A DNA stretch of 64,000 nucleotides, taken from positions 1 through 64,000 of the forward strand of contig JAUCMV010000006.1 of the NCBI GenBank assembly GCA_030435675.1, written 5' to 3'. The notes under the pieces are model-generated. The model was not told where the DNA came from and searched no databases. It saw nothing but the letters and a program-made list of their open reading frames with translations. Position numbers and translations under genes: made by a program. How positions within the stretch are numbered: the stretch's first letter is position 1; each line of letters starts with the position of its first letter. Positions 33,368-44,790 of the stretch are shown here, one piece after another. The DNA comes from Steinernema hermaphroditum (taxonomy: Eukaryota > Nematoda > Chromadorea > Rhabditida > Steinernematidae).

Positions 33368-35804
33368 GGCGACGATATGTGTGCCTTGGGGGACCCTTGT
33401 TCTGAAAATATTGGACCAAATTTTGGCGAAAGCAAACATAAGGCGACGAGAGCGTCAATAAAAACGATAAGAAAGCGGCGGTGAAGCGCCGTTTTAACGA
33501 GCGTGAATCGCGTGGGGCGTGTTCGTCTTGTTTGAGATAAGGTGAATCGGTCGCCTGTACGCTCGCACGTTCTTGTGGAGCCTTCTGCGAAACTACACAT
33601 CGGCACGGTGTAAGCAAATGGAGAAAGGCATCAAAGTTCGGTAGGCTGATGCGGACGGCTGTGCGTTCGACGATCAAGCGTGAGAGAATGCGTTGTTTGT
33701 CATGGAGAAGCGGGCGAATGTCAGAGGAAGTGCTGATTTGCATAGTGGAAATAACGAACTATTGCAATGTCGTCTTCAGATGGATATTAATACCGTTTAG
33801 AGAGGAGAATACAACGTAGATTTTTCAAAGATGTCAAATTCGGACTGGTGTTAACCTAACAAGAGCATCCGTCTGCCCTTGATCTCATTGAAATTTGGTG
33901 GATAGATAGTCCTATGTGAGTGCCTTTTAACCAAAATACCAAACTGCTGATACGCAATCCCCTTAACGCTACACCCTTAGTTATGCCTGAGTGGATATTA
34001 GTAGGTGTTTATATGGTGGAGATGTTCAAATAGAACTAAAATATCGATGGATCTTGTAGGCATACTGCTTGGATCATAGTCAGCCTGTTTGATTAGTGTC
34101 AAATCATTAGACAGATTAGTAAAGTAGCTAAGAAAGTAGTTAAAATTCTTAAAGTTAAGAATGTTGGAAATGGGCTCCTACAATGAAAGATTTCACAACA
34201 CAGAAACGCACCTCCAACAACTGGATTCTTCGAGCGGCCGACCTCCAATACCGAAACTCTGGAGAAAGAATCAGCCACCGATGAAAAAGAAGCGGGTGAA
34301 CTGAATCCAAGCAAGCGATTCTCTAAAAATGCTGTTGCCCCAATGAAATGTAAAGTCATTGCTTATGCCCTTTTTAAATAAACTTAACACTTAAACTGTT
34401 GAAGACGAGGTGAAATGTCTTTAATTCCTGGTTACACTTCAAGTAAGGATCGCTGAGCCCACTGTTTTGGCTCATGGGGGCACATGCTCTTCCTTCTTTA
34501 CACCAAAACGTTGACTCAGCACGACCGATAACAACCGTTCCGATTGTGCTTACTTTAGCAAAAAACTGCAATAAGACAGTTTAGATTGTAGCGAATGTAG
34601 TCGCCATAATTTTAACGAGGTGTTTTACAACGTTCGGCTCTCAATTGTTGTTGCTGTGATATGGGAAAGCGTTCATGTAATAGAGGAAAAATGAGGAAGT
34701 TTGCATAATGGAAGACCATGCTGAAGTCGGGTCAACAACCAGCGGTGTCGTGATGCCATGATGTTCACGTGATTGTGATAAGAAATGATGGGACAAACAT
34801 GCAGGTCAAACAGTGCTTGCTCGTTCCTGCAGGGTTTGAACAGTAGTTTGAGGAACACCACTTACAAAATTGTCCTTTTAACCCATGTTGGTTCAAATCA
34901 GCCTATTTCTATGCAAAAAAAAGGAAACAGCAAATGCTTTTAAGTCATTATCTATAAGGAAAACCGCGTTTATGACCTTGTGACAGACGCATGTGTTACA
35001 GATGTGCAGTATCAGCCAATTTTGGTGTGAGGGTAAAGTGCACATGACCGTGTATCAAAAGTTTAGGATCCTTCTTCATCTCAAGCGGAAAGACCGTTTA
35101 AACCACAGCCTCGACACTTACCATCACAGTACTTTGGGAGACTGGCTGTTAATAGGAATTATTTCCTCAACAAAAACCACAGTCGTGGCCCAATAATATA
35201 GCTGTTCTTACTCGGATCGATCTGAAAATTGACACACAGGTATGTGTCAATTTCTGAGCGGTACATGTTTGACCGTACCCTTGTAAAAAGGAGTAAAATA
35301 AGGCTTACATTCATAGCGGAAGTTGGGATAGGATTGATCGCGAGGTACAAATCAAATTTAAATATTTTGTAAGAGTGAAAAGAAAAAAGGGGAGACGGAA
35401 GAAGAGTCGAACCCGGACCCAAAAAACGTCAAGTAAGGAACTAACCAGTTAGGCCACACTCGCATTTTTGTGTCTTTGTTGGCGAAGTTGGCTATAGTCA
35501 TTTATATGAATCTTTCGAAGGATGTTTACATGATCTGGTATGCGTATAAACAGGTGCCTTTTTGGGGTTGACATTTCTCTAATTAAGTGTGTCACTTTTC
35601 TACTCGATTCGAGTAGGACACCTCATAAGGTTCCCTTGTCAGACTCGTCAGCATCTCTGGTAAACTCGGGAATCTCAACAAGTAGCAGCTAAAAATTGCA
35701 GATACAGTTACAGACACCAAAGGCCATCATTGTCAGTCTAGACTCTAGACGCAGGAGGGATACACGTTGCATCTTTCACTCCAAAACACTCCATTTCGGA
35801 AGCA
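33368..35804. other. Intergenic region with one SINE-like block
   Basis: No gene is supported. A minus-strand open frame of 139 codons (33324-33743) overlaps the start of the orphan gene in another frame and has no features. A SINE-like block at 35385-35465 is listed separately. Confidence 0.35.
35385..35465 (-). repeat. tRNA-derived SINE-like block
   Basis: On the minus strand GTGTGGCCTAACTGGTTAG (box A-like) is followed by TTTTTTGGGTCCGGGTTCGA (box B-like) and then a CT-rich tail. The ends do not pair as a tRNA acceptor. It resembles the block at 7735-7805. Confidence 0.55.
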
Positions 35805-36288
35805 ATGGAATTCGACGGTCGGTCGGTCCACGACAGCGAGGAGATCCTGTTGATACTCGTCATCATGGGTTTCCCCATTGGAACGGCGATTGCAGCAGTT
35901 CTCATAGTCGCCTACACGCTCTTCTATACTCCCTGGTCGTTTCTGTGTCTCACGGAAAAGCTTGCTGAGGTATGTGATTTGGTGAACCTTTGGTGAATTT
36001 TGGAAATTTTTGAGGCGCGCGTGCTTTTTCGCCCGACGTACAGCCCGAAAAGTAATGACGCATTTGCTGAAATGAGGACGTTTGTGGAACAAACCACAAT
36101 TCTTGATGCTACGAGGTAACCCAAACCATATGTTTACTCAGCCAGAATCTTGTAGGAAAGCACCAAAGGTGTCGATTCCGAAGCCGTATTTGGAAGGACT
36201 AGTAAAGGCCAAGGAGCTAGCGGAACGCAAAGAAGCCTCTAGATCCAGTGTTCGACTTGGTGACGCTCCGAAGCAAGTTTCAAAATGA
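35805..36288 (+). CDS. Small single-pass membrane protein, unknown function
   Basis: Two exons (35805-35969 and 36142-36288) join in phase to 103 residues. Residues 13-40 form a hydrophobic helix (ILLILVIMGFPIGTAIAAVLIVAYTLFY in two pieces), after an acidic N-terminus (MEFDGRSVHDSEE). The C-terminal half is basic and hydrophilic (KAPKVSIPKPYLEGLVKAKE, RLGDAPKQVSK). I recognise no family. The acceptor is TTTACTCAG; a closer AG (CTTGTAG) would break the frame. Confidence 0.6.
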
Positions 36289-36665
36289 TATCAAGCAGTT
36301 TTTGGAAGCGTAAATTGAATGATTGGCATTAAACATCTGAATGTGGAACTCTGTCCACCTAAAAACGACGGTGGTCATACATCATTGGGAGCACATGTTA
36401 AAACGGTACAGGCAAACCGGGTCCCAATCGTTACGTTTTTCACATGGAACATTTAAAGAAACGAATGAACTCCAAACGAATCGCCTTGAATCAATCGGGT
36501 CAGCATCAGTGAGGCTGAATGTCGCGTGTACACACATATCGCTTCTCTGTTGTTCTGCGCTCTCTCGCGTCGACGCGGAGAGACGGCAGCGATCGCCGAT
36601 GGAATCGAATCGCTTATCGACAGGCTGATTGGCGGTTCAATCACTGGTATCAGTCGATTGGAACC

Positions 36666-36768
36666 AGAGATGGGAACGAGTCCGAAAACGAGTACAGACT
36701 CGAAATTCGAGACTCGGACTAGATGGGTTTTTGGGACTCGTTTAGATTTTGGACTCGTTTCCCATCAC
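36666..36768. repeat. Short inverted repeat bounded by AGAGATGGGAACGAGTCC
   Basis: It begins AGAGATGGGAACGAGTCC and ends GGACTCGTTTCCCATCA, an inverted pair of about 17 bases. The interior has a second inverted pair (ACTCGAAATTCGAGACT). The terminus is shared with the 37081 and 60354 copies but the interior differs. Confidence 0.65.
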
Positions 36769-37080
36769 TGATTGGAACCCAATTGTGACTACGACGCTTG
36801 AATGACTCATCAGATTTCAATCGTCAAGATCGTAGTCTTTCTTTCCTCTGGAAGTTTATTAATTTCTCGTTTAAATTCTTAATCTTAACAGGAGAAAAGG
36901 AAAAAGCTACGATTTTGGCCCATTCAATCTGACGAGTGACTCGAATGCGACATTATGACATTTGTGTACCATAGCCCACTACCAGAACACACGTTCCTTT
37001 GGCGAAAATAGGAGCTAACGACTTTCATCGAAAACATGAAGGCAAAATCAAGGTTCGCTCTACGAAGTAAGTTCGTGAAC

Positions 37081-37200
37081 AGAGATGGGTAGGAATGAAT
37101 CAAATTTGATCAGCTAGCCAATCCGTGAGCCTGTTCACGGCCGGTTCTCTCGAGCCGTTCAATGGATGACGGATACGGAATCGGCTGGCCAACCGGTTGA
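37081..37200. repeat. Short repeat family 'GGCTGGCCAAC.GGTTGA', copy 2
   Basis: Begins AGAGATGGGTAGGAATGAAT and contains GGAATCGGCTGGCCAACCGG followed by TTGAG. An internal inverted pair is seen (GAGCCTGTTCACGGCCGGTT with nearby GAGCCGTTCAATGG). The right terminus CCCATCTCT is absent. Confidence 0.6.
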
Positions 37201-37915
37201 GCGTTCGTAGTCGACGACAGTGACAACGACAGTCTTTCCCGTTTTGGTCATTTATCCAGTCAGTAGTTATCCAGTCTCTGGTGCACAAACTTTCGCTGTA
37301 TGATCGCCACGATTATGAATGGTACAGCAAAGGGTATGGGGAGAAGTCCGTTTATTGCTGTTCACAAAAAGTTGAGGCTGAAGAACGAAGTCGGCCATGG
37401 TTAATCCTAACCACGGACCTTTTGACTACTTGCGGTTGAGGGCAAGGTGCACCCCTAATATCCCAAAAGAACCCTACTTAAAGAACTCCCTAGGGTTTTC
37501 TCGGAAGAGATACATACATACTATGTACTATGTACGTACTATGTACTTCCAAGCAGAAGCTGGCGACTATTACTGTGCGGAACTTTCCTGTGTTGTTCAG
37601 ACTACGCATATTTGTACCTTGTGTACTCTTCCACAATCTAACTCTCGTTGGCATGAAAGACACATTGAAATTACAACATGATGAGAACATCGTACCATTC
37701 CAATGCACTCAAAATGGCCTTATCGTCAGTCAGACAAAGGTGTTGATGTATGAAACTCATTTTTCTGTTTAAATGCATGCCTTGCCCCAAAAAAACTGTT
37801 TGGCAGTCATGTGCGAATTACCTTATCAGCAGTAACCTTGCCATAAAAAGATACGCCTTTGTGCTTTGGGTCCTATTTATTGACGCGAGAGCGATACCAT
37901 CCTCAGAATCCGAGC

Positions 37916-39033
37916 ATGTTTCGGCTGTCGTTCGTCCTCTTCTGCTTCTGCGCCACATCGGCGTCCACTGCCTGCGTGGACGGCGTGAACAACGTCTTCA
38001 GCCTCGATGACCTGTCCAACGGCGCCTTACCCATCATCGTGCGCAACGTCTCTGTTGCCACATACGGTGAGGACAAGAAGCCTTCGTGCTCAGGCGGCGA
38101 CGACATTGGACGCCCGAATGTGCCCATTCCCGGCATTGTTAGAGTCCTTTCTGGCCAGATCATCGTGAAGGAGAAGGTTGACTTCGATCTGTACGAGGCT
38201 AAGTTTACCGTCGAGAAAGAGGGCTGGTTCGGAAGATTCAATAAAGTCTGCAAGGATGGAAAGGACGGACTCATCGGCGTCATTCCTTGGTAGGTAGCTT
38301 TCTAAAGGATTTGTACGATTTGATCAAATTGATATTTGATGAACAACCCTTTGAAAACTGTACAAAATCGGACACCGAACGATTATTTTGAGGTGTAGAC
38401 TTACGCTGTAAACAGCTATTTTCGTTCCACCATCAATAATACGTCAGGGAACAAGGTCAGAGTTTTTAATTATATGACAGGAACTACCGTAGTTGTTTAA
38501 CTGCTACAAAGTATTTCGATGCTGTAGCGGGTTCTCGACTACGAGGTTCATCTGCTTGAAGACCTGAGGATAAGCATCCCAAGGAAGACCACTAAATCGC
38601 CTTCATTTTCTGTTTTTTTTTTTCGACAAGGCATAGAAGGACAAAAAGAGGACCACGGAATAGAGAACCGACCGACCGTATCAGGAAGGTCACCAAGAGG
38701 ACCCGTTTTGGTTAAAAAGATTACTAAACATGGCTCAAAAAATTGGGCATTTAATTCCTACAAAACATTTATTGAAGTTCCCAGTTCAGCTCCTCCAAAT
38801 TCTGCAAATTGGTCGGACGTCAACTGTGCGAGCTCCTCGCGAACCCCGGAACCTACAACCTGACAGACATCAAAAGTGACGACATTCCTGTTCCGGGAGT
38901 CAATGACTTCCTCCACAAGGCGATCGAGGGTTTGTGGAAAGGCAGAGTAAAGGTGGAATCCGCCGACGGAAAGAAGCTGGCCGATCTGGCAATCGGTGCC
39001 CGCAACGACGACAACGCCATCGAGCTTTCGTGA
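37916..39033 (+). CDS. Secreted GM2-activator-like lipid-binding protein
   Basis: Two exons (37916-38289 and 38790-39033) join in phase to 205 residues. The signal peptide MFRLSFVLFCFCATSASTAC is clear. The body shows the GM2A pattern: an N-terminal strand with LPIIVRNVSV, a Pro-Gly turn (PNVPIPGIVRVLSGQIIVKE), a K.VCKDG segment, a central cysteine cluster (CSSKFCKLVGRQLCELL), then GTYNLTDIKSDDIPVPG and a closing GRVKVESADGKKLADLAIG, matching the GM2A ending in order and spacing. Likely binds a lipid or glycolipid in the lumen or outside cells. The central acceptor is TTCAG at 38785-38789; a nearer CCCAG would shift frame. Family assignment is by pattern, not by alignment. Confidence 0.7.
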
Positions 39034-40288
39034 TTTGTGCAAATTCTGATGATAACAGAATAGTAAAACATTATGGAAGAAATCTTCTTATTTTGCCATT
39101 GCGGATCTTTCGTGTCTTTTGCGGTGTTTGAATTCTCACGTTCTGGAGCCACTGAACAATCTTGTATGACTCCCGCTATACAACATATGATGCACCGCTT
39201 CAAGTGTACTAGCCACAAAACGTATGGTGAATTGGGCAAAGAAAAATGACCGAAGTCCAAGATGTTTCGTGTCTTTTGTGCACTTTGCATTGTCGCGTTA
39301 AGTCGAAATGAGTTGAATTCGAATTCTAAATCGAATTGAGGAGAGAAAAATTAGCGAAATCTAAGGTGTCCAAAATGTAAACCAGCATCACAGGTCATTC
39401 CAAACAGATGACGACACTCTTCACAGTCGTCACTTCTCTTCTTCCTGCGGCACGGCGATCCCACAAGTTTGTACGGGAAAGGCCAAAAGCTGATTCCGGC
39501 AAAGACCCAGACGGTTCAGAACAACGAACGGAGCGGATCCGAACTTCGTTTCGGCTGGCGGCACTAACACCAAAGTTTCCGAGCATATTTGGCGGCTTCC
39601 AGGCAAAGAGATCAATCCGGATTCCGGTAGTGTGGACAACCAGCGCTAAGAAGAAAGTTTTTATTGACGTGGATATTCTTGAATTCATGACATTTTGGGT
39701 TATTCTTTGATGCTATATTCCTGAAGCGTCCTCCCAATGCCGAGTAGATACCAGTGCATAGCAGTTTCTTAAAAATCAAGTGCAAAACCCTTCAGATGGA
39801 TCGGAAAAGGTTTTACTGGTGCTCGAATGGATGGGAATCGCTTTCTAGGACACCATGTGTACAGTATGTCGGTCGGTGAAGGTTTAAAAGGACATAGACG
39901 CTCGTCGCCGACGAATGATTAAAGGGCGACATCGCGAGACCGATCAAAAAGTGGGTGCTCGCTGGTTGCTCGAACGCCCGAGCGATTCGCGACATGTGGC
40001 GCCCTTCATCTGACTTCCAGATTCCGAAAAAGCTACATGCGAATACGATTCGCGAAAATCGAAGAACGCAACTACCGTATAGCGACGCATGAGACACTCG
40101 AACGCGTGTTGACGACAGCCTGGAGTGGGCGCGAGAGTCGGAAAACAAGTGACGCGACAGTGTTTTCGATTTCTACGCCGTGATTGGGTGCTCGATGTTC
40201 GCGATCAGCTGTGGCGGCGCCTCCTACCGTAGTCGCATCGCTTCGATGCTCGTTGCTCGGTCGTCGAGCATCCGCGCGACGCTATATA
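39034..40288. other. Intergenic region upstream of the acyl-CoA dehydrogenase
   Basis: An open frame of 100 codons at 39408-39710 (plus) and 97 codons antisense lack recognisable features and splice context. A TATA-like CTATATAAT lies at 40282-40290, directly before the first possible start of the next gene. Nothing else is supported. Confidence 0.35.
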
Positions 40289-42413
40289 ATGGCCACTTCT
40301 ATCCGACGATTGACACTTTCGATCGCCGACCTCCTGATCATGCGTCGGTCGCTTGTTCGCCTTAGCCAGACGCTGGCCCACAACTACAGCGCCGAAGCGG
40401 CTACCGCTCAAGGCTACTTCGCCGGTTTCGGTAAGAGGCCTTCGGCATTTCTGTCGATGCCCTTGTTCGTTTCAGATTTGACCGAAGCGCAGATTCAGCT
40501 GCAGGATTCGGCTCACCGCTTCGTGAAGCACGAGATCGTTCCCAACGCCGGCAAGTACGACGAAACCGGGAAGTTCCCTTGGGAGATCTTCAGGAAAGCA
40601 CACGAGTGTGGTTTCACCAGCAGTGATGTTCCCGAAGAGTTTGGTAAGCATCTAGCATCTTTTCTGATGTCTTCGAAGATAACGGACTAGACAAAAGGCA
40701 AGAGATAGCGATGTTTTATATTGCCATTGGGATATGTTGACTTCAGCTAGCACACATTCAGTTAACAGATCTCAAATCCATGTTAAAATCAAATAAGATG
40801 ATTGGAAGTACGTATGCCGATTCCGTAGAAGACTTATCTTGACGTTGTGCTTCTTTTGGAGTGTTGTTCCGATGGGATAAGATTCCGAGATTGAGATCCT
40901 AGGTCAGCGTTTTTAACCTTTAAAACCCTTCTCTTGTTAGTGTCAGCTGTTCGAACTAACGCATTTAGACGCAACTGTCGCGAAAAAAAACATCTGACGC
41001 GCTACCGTACCCATCCCAAAAAGTGAAAAACAAACGTCACAACCATTCGCACTATAATTTCAAAAAGTGATGTAATAATTGTATTTCAGGCGGACTCGGC
41101 CTCGACCTGCTCACAAAATCGCTCCTTTTCGAGCAAATCGGATACGGATGCACTGGTGTCGGCACGATTATGATGGTGAACGACCTGGCGCAGACTCCGC
41201 TGATCCTCGCCGGAAGCAAGTACCTTCGACAGAAATACCTCAGCCCGATGCTCGAAGATCCTCACCTCGCTGTAAGTAGACCACGATTTCACAGAAAAAC
41301 TATGCTAGACTAAATCCGCTATTCTATCCCGACGGCTATAATGGTACCTTGTGACCCACCTATTTCGGCTTGAACTGGGTGACATATTCCTGCGCAAATC
41401 GAGCTTTACATCAGAAATTTGAATACAACAACTCGGGAGGTCGAGATGTCATTCGACAACAGAGGTGTCATGCCTGTTCAAAAGACCACTTTTGCTCCCC
41501 GCCCCTCTAGCTCGCCGTTTCCTCTGATTCTTCTTTGAGCAGTTCGATGAGATGAAGAAATATTTATAGCATACTTTCCTGAAAACTGTCTTCTGTTTAG
41601 GCGTACGCAGTCACGGAAGCCGGCGCTGGTTCCGACGTAGCCGGCGTAGCCAGTCGGGCTGTCCGCGACGGCGATAGCTTCATCCTCAACGGCTCCAAGG
41701 TTTGGATCACCAACTGCGGCGTTGCCAAATGGTTCTTCGTGTTGGCGCGCACGAATCCTGACACCTCGTGCCCCGCGAGCAAAGCCTTTACCGGCTTCAT
41801 CGTCGACGCCGACCAGGTTGGCGTCACCATAGGCAAGAAGGAACGCAACATGGGCCAACGTTGCTCTGACACCCGTGCGATCACATTCGAGAATGTACGC
41901 GTGCCCATGGAACACGTCGTCGGCGAAGTCGGCGGCGGTTTCAAGATCGTCATGCGCGCCTTCGACCGCACAAGACCTCTCGTCGCCGCGATGGCCACTG
42001 GCCTCTCGCAGAGGGCGCTCGATGAGGCCGGCGCTTACGCACTAGAGAGGCGAACTTTCGGAAGGCGAATCGCCGACCATCAAGCGGTCTCCTTCAAACT
42101 GGCCGACATGGCAATGAACGTCGAATTGGCCCGTCTCATGACACGCAAGAGCGCCTACGAAGTGGAAAACCAACGTCCCTCCGGCAACTACTACTCCTCC
42201 ATTGCCAAATGCTTCGCGGCCGATATGGCCAACAAGAACGCCAGCGAAGCAATCCAGATCTTCGGAGGAAACGGTTTCAACACAGAATACCCCGTCGAGA
42301 AACTACTTCGGGACGCCAAAATCCTTCAGATCTACGGAGGAACCTCAGAAATCCAACGGGTTGTCGTGTCGAAAAATGTTATCCGGTCACTATCCTCATC
42401 CACAAGCGTGTAA
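40289..42413 (+). CDS. Medium-chain acyl-CoA dehydrogenase-like protein lacking the catalytic Glu
   Basis: A mitochondrial flavoprotein of the MCAD family. Exons 40289-40430, 40476-40643, 41090-41271 and 41601-42413 give 434 residues. A presequence ([20 protein letters not shown]) may start at the ATG at 40340 rather than 40289. Family blocks: [89 protein letters not shown] and [19 protein letters not shown]. The active-site loop reads [11 protein letters not shown], so the MCAD catalytic base (Glu in IYEGTS) is Gly (codon GGA, about residue 410). The alternative long-chain/isovaleryl position is also not Glu (Thr in DRTRP). Activity is therefore doubtful. Confidence 0.9.
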
Positions 42414-42542
42414 CGTAAACTTGAAATAAATCTCCACCTAAATTGCGCACTACACGTTACATCAACAAAAAATTTACAAAAGACAAATAATTAACAGATC
42501 ATGCGGGAGAAAAGGGACAGGTGCTCTGGTGCAGGACAGCCA

Positions 42543-43436
42543 TTAGTTTCCGCCGGCTTCACCTCCTTCTTGACCACCTTCCTGCTCGTCGGCTGCGGTG
42601 TCGGAAGTCCAGAGTGTTAGGTTGTCACGGAGCAACTGCATGATGAGAGTAGAATCCTTGTATGAGTCCTCGTTGAGAGTGTCTAGCTCAGCAATGGCGT
42701 CATCGAAAGCCTATAATGTCACATCTCACTACACAGATTTTGATTCCACCGCATACCTGCTTGGCTAGCTGGCAAGCCCTATCGGGGGCGTTGAGGATTT
42801 CGTAGTAGAAGACGGAGAAGTTGAGGGCGAGTCCCAATCGGATGGGATGCGTGGGCTGCATCTTGTCCTTGGCGATGTCGAAAGCCTCCTGGTAGGACTG
42901 TTGGGACTTTTCGACGACGGCGTTGCGGTCATCACCGCTGGCAACCTCGGCCAAGTAGCGGTAATAGTCTCCCTTCATCTTCAGGTAGAAGACCTTGGAT
43001 TCGGGGTTTCCGGCCTTAGGGATGAGGTATTTGTCAAGAAGGGCCTAAAAGTAAAGACGTGAGAGAAATTCTATGGACAACAGCTCCTACCAAAACGTCC
43101 TGGCAGATATCGCGAAGCTCCTTCTCGACCTTTTCGCGGTACTCCTTGGCCATCTGCTGCTTCTTCTCGGATCCCTCGGTCTTCTGCTCGATGGAGGAGA
43201 TCACGCGCCAGCTGGAGCGGCGAGCTCCAACGACGTTCTTGTAGGCAACCGAGAGGAGGTTGCGTTCCTCGTTGGAGAGCTCCGAGCCGAGCTCGGTAAC
43301 CTTCTTCATCGACTGCGCCATGTCGTCATAGCGCTCGGCCTGAACATGCATCCGTCATAAGCTAATCGGCATAGACTGTCATTACCTGCTCGGCCAGCTT
43401 GGCGCGCTGCACGAGTTCGTCCTTGTTGTCCGACAT
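42543..43436 (-). CDS. 14-3-3 protein, copy 1 (FTT-2/PAR-5 type)
   Basis: This is a dimeric phosphoserine/threonine-binding adaptor of 251 residues. Exons 43436-43386, 43339-43091, 43044-42757 and 42710-42543. Family blocks: [108 protein letters not shown] and [14 protein letters not shown], with the tail [15 protein letters not shown]. The phosphopeptide-binding Lys/Arg/Tyr residues are present. The encoded protein differs from copy 2 (52828-53731) by one residue seen (DRACQ here, DKACQ there). Intron 2 (46 bases) is identical in both copies. Confidence 0.97.
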
Positions 43437-44790
43437 AGTCACAGTCTGAAAGCAGAAACAAACTGATAAACACGAGCCACTACGCGTAACGCAGTAAAGA
43501 CAAATCCAAGCGTTAGTTTAAATATTCAATGCTCCAATTATCGCAAGCTCAGCGACGTCGTATCGCCATTAATTCCGCCAACTTGCCAGAAAGCCGACCG
43601 CGCTTTCATATGTGCGTTCGAGAACAAATGGAACAACTTTACCACCACACGAGCGTATGAATTCTGGGGATCGGCCGCTCGCCACGCCCACAGACCGCGT
43701 TTACCACGAGACTGCGTATCACATCCCCCGCGCGAGGGGCAAACAGTTTTGAATCACTCGGTGTCGCGCAATCGCTGCAAGAGACAAAAACAACATACAG
43801 TTCGCACATTCGGCACTTGACTGTGATTTTGCATTTTGAGACATTGGGTGGTTTGCATGGACGCCCCATCCGAGTGCCTCTTGGAGCTGATTACAGGATT
43901 TCTATGACGGTTGCGGTGTTTGCACGTGAATTGGGTGAAGCAAGGATGTCTGCTTGCAAGAGGGTTGTGAGTTTTATCAGCACCAGCGGTTTTCTGTGTA
44001 CATCGAAAAGTGCGAACAGGAAAAACAAGGGATCGTCGCTTTGTTTTGCCAGTTGGGCGTTTAGGGGTTCGCCGGCGTATGAATTCCAGGGAGCGGCGCG
44101 GCAAGTGGTTGTTGTGCTGTCGCCAAGACATTCTCGCCCTCTATCGATTTGGCGTGCTCCTGCCAACCCACGAGGGCACTGGGCACTCTGCTCGCGGGCG
44201 GTGGGCGACGGCTATGCCAACGGCGCGAGGGCGGCAGGGCCGCGCGCAATCGCCACAAGCGGATTTACTCGAGGGGTCGGTTCGATATGCTGCCTTTCTG
44301 CGGATGAAGCAAATGTGTTGAGCTTGAGGGATCTGACATATTACTGGCGATCGAAGAGGGACATCAGGTTATGTGGATTACATTTGCAGGATATTTTTTA
44401 AAAGTGATGTGAAGCATGTTGGACTTTATCGGAAGCTGTGGTATCTTTTGCGTGGATTTGCCAGAAGTTCCGCTCTTTCCTATGCACTCTGTTCTCGTGA
44501 AAAAATTTCATCATCGCCGCAGAATTTATGTGCACAGGAGCTTTTGAATTCCGCCCTTGATTTGTCACTGACGGTTTACATACGACGATGATGACGCCAG
44601 AAACCTCATTTATGTGTCACCAACGGAGTGAATCAGCTTTCTTCCGTTTTAAATGGCAACGAAAACGACATGTGGGCGACTGGAAGAAGTGCTTTGTTTG
44701 CATGAGTATGTGTTCATTTATTGCCGCGCAAAGTGAGATTCAAAAAACCAGCTGCCTCTTCTCGTTCGTGACAAAGGGCTGTGTACGCCG
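43437..44790. other. GC-rich upstream region of 14-3-3 copy 1
   Basis: No exon is supported; the open frame of 194 codons at 43817-44401 has no family features. The region separates the 14-3-3 start from the 3' end of the ASPHD-like gene and holds two copies of the 12-base motif listed next. Confidence 0.4.
43653..44086 (+). promoter_or_regulatory. Two GCGTATGAATTC motifs upstream of 14-3-3 copy 1
   Basis: Copies at 43653-43664 and 44075-44086 lie about 217 and 640 bases upstream of the 14-3-3 start. Each is followed by (C/T)(A/G)GGG and GC-rich sequence. The same 12-mer occurs twice upstream of 14-3-3 copy 2 and was not noticed elsewhere in the window. Inferred regulatory element; it could also be a remnant of a duplicated promoter. 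Confidence 0.5.

Larger units (their letters stand above)
36289..37915. other. Intergenic region rich in short palindromic repeats
   Basis: Holds two members of the AGAGATGGG family (36666-36768 and 37081-37200) and a TATGTAC simple repeat at 37511-37547. No gene is supported; open frames 37397-37772 have no features. Confidence 0.35.

Noticed and set aside
39408..39710. Plus-strand open frame of 100 codons after the GM2A-like gene
   Set aside because: No domain, signal peptide or clear splice context, and an equally long antisense frame overlaps it.
43817..44401. Plus-strand open frame of 194 codons upstream of 14-3-3 copy 1
   Set aside because: GC-rich DNA leaves frames open by chance; no recognisable motif, and the DNA is probably promoter of the minus-strand 14-3-3 gene.
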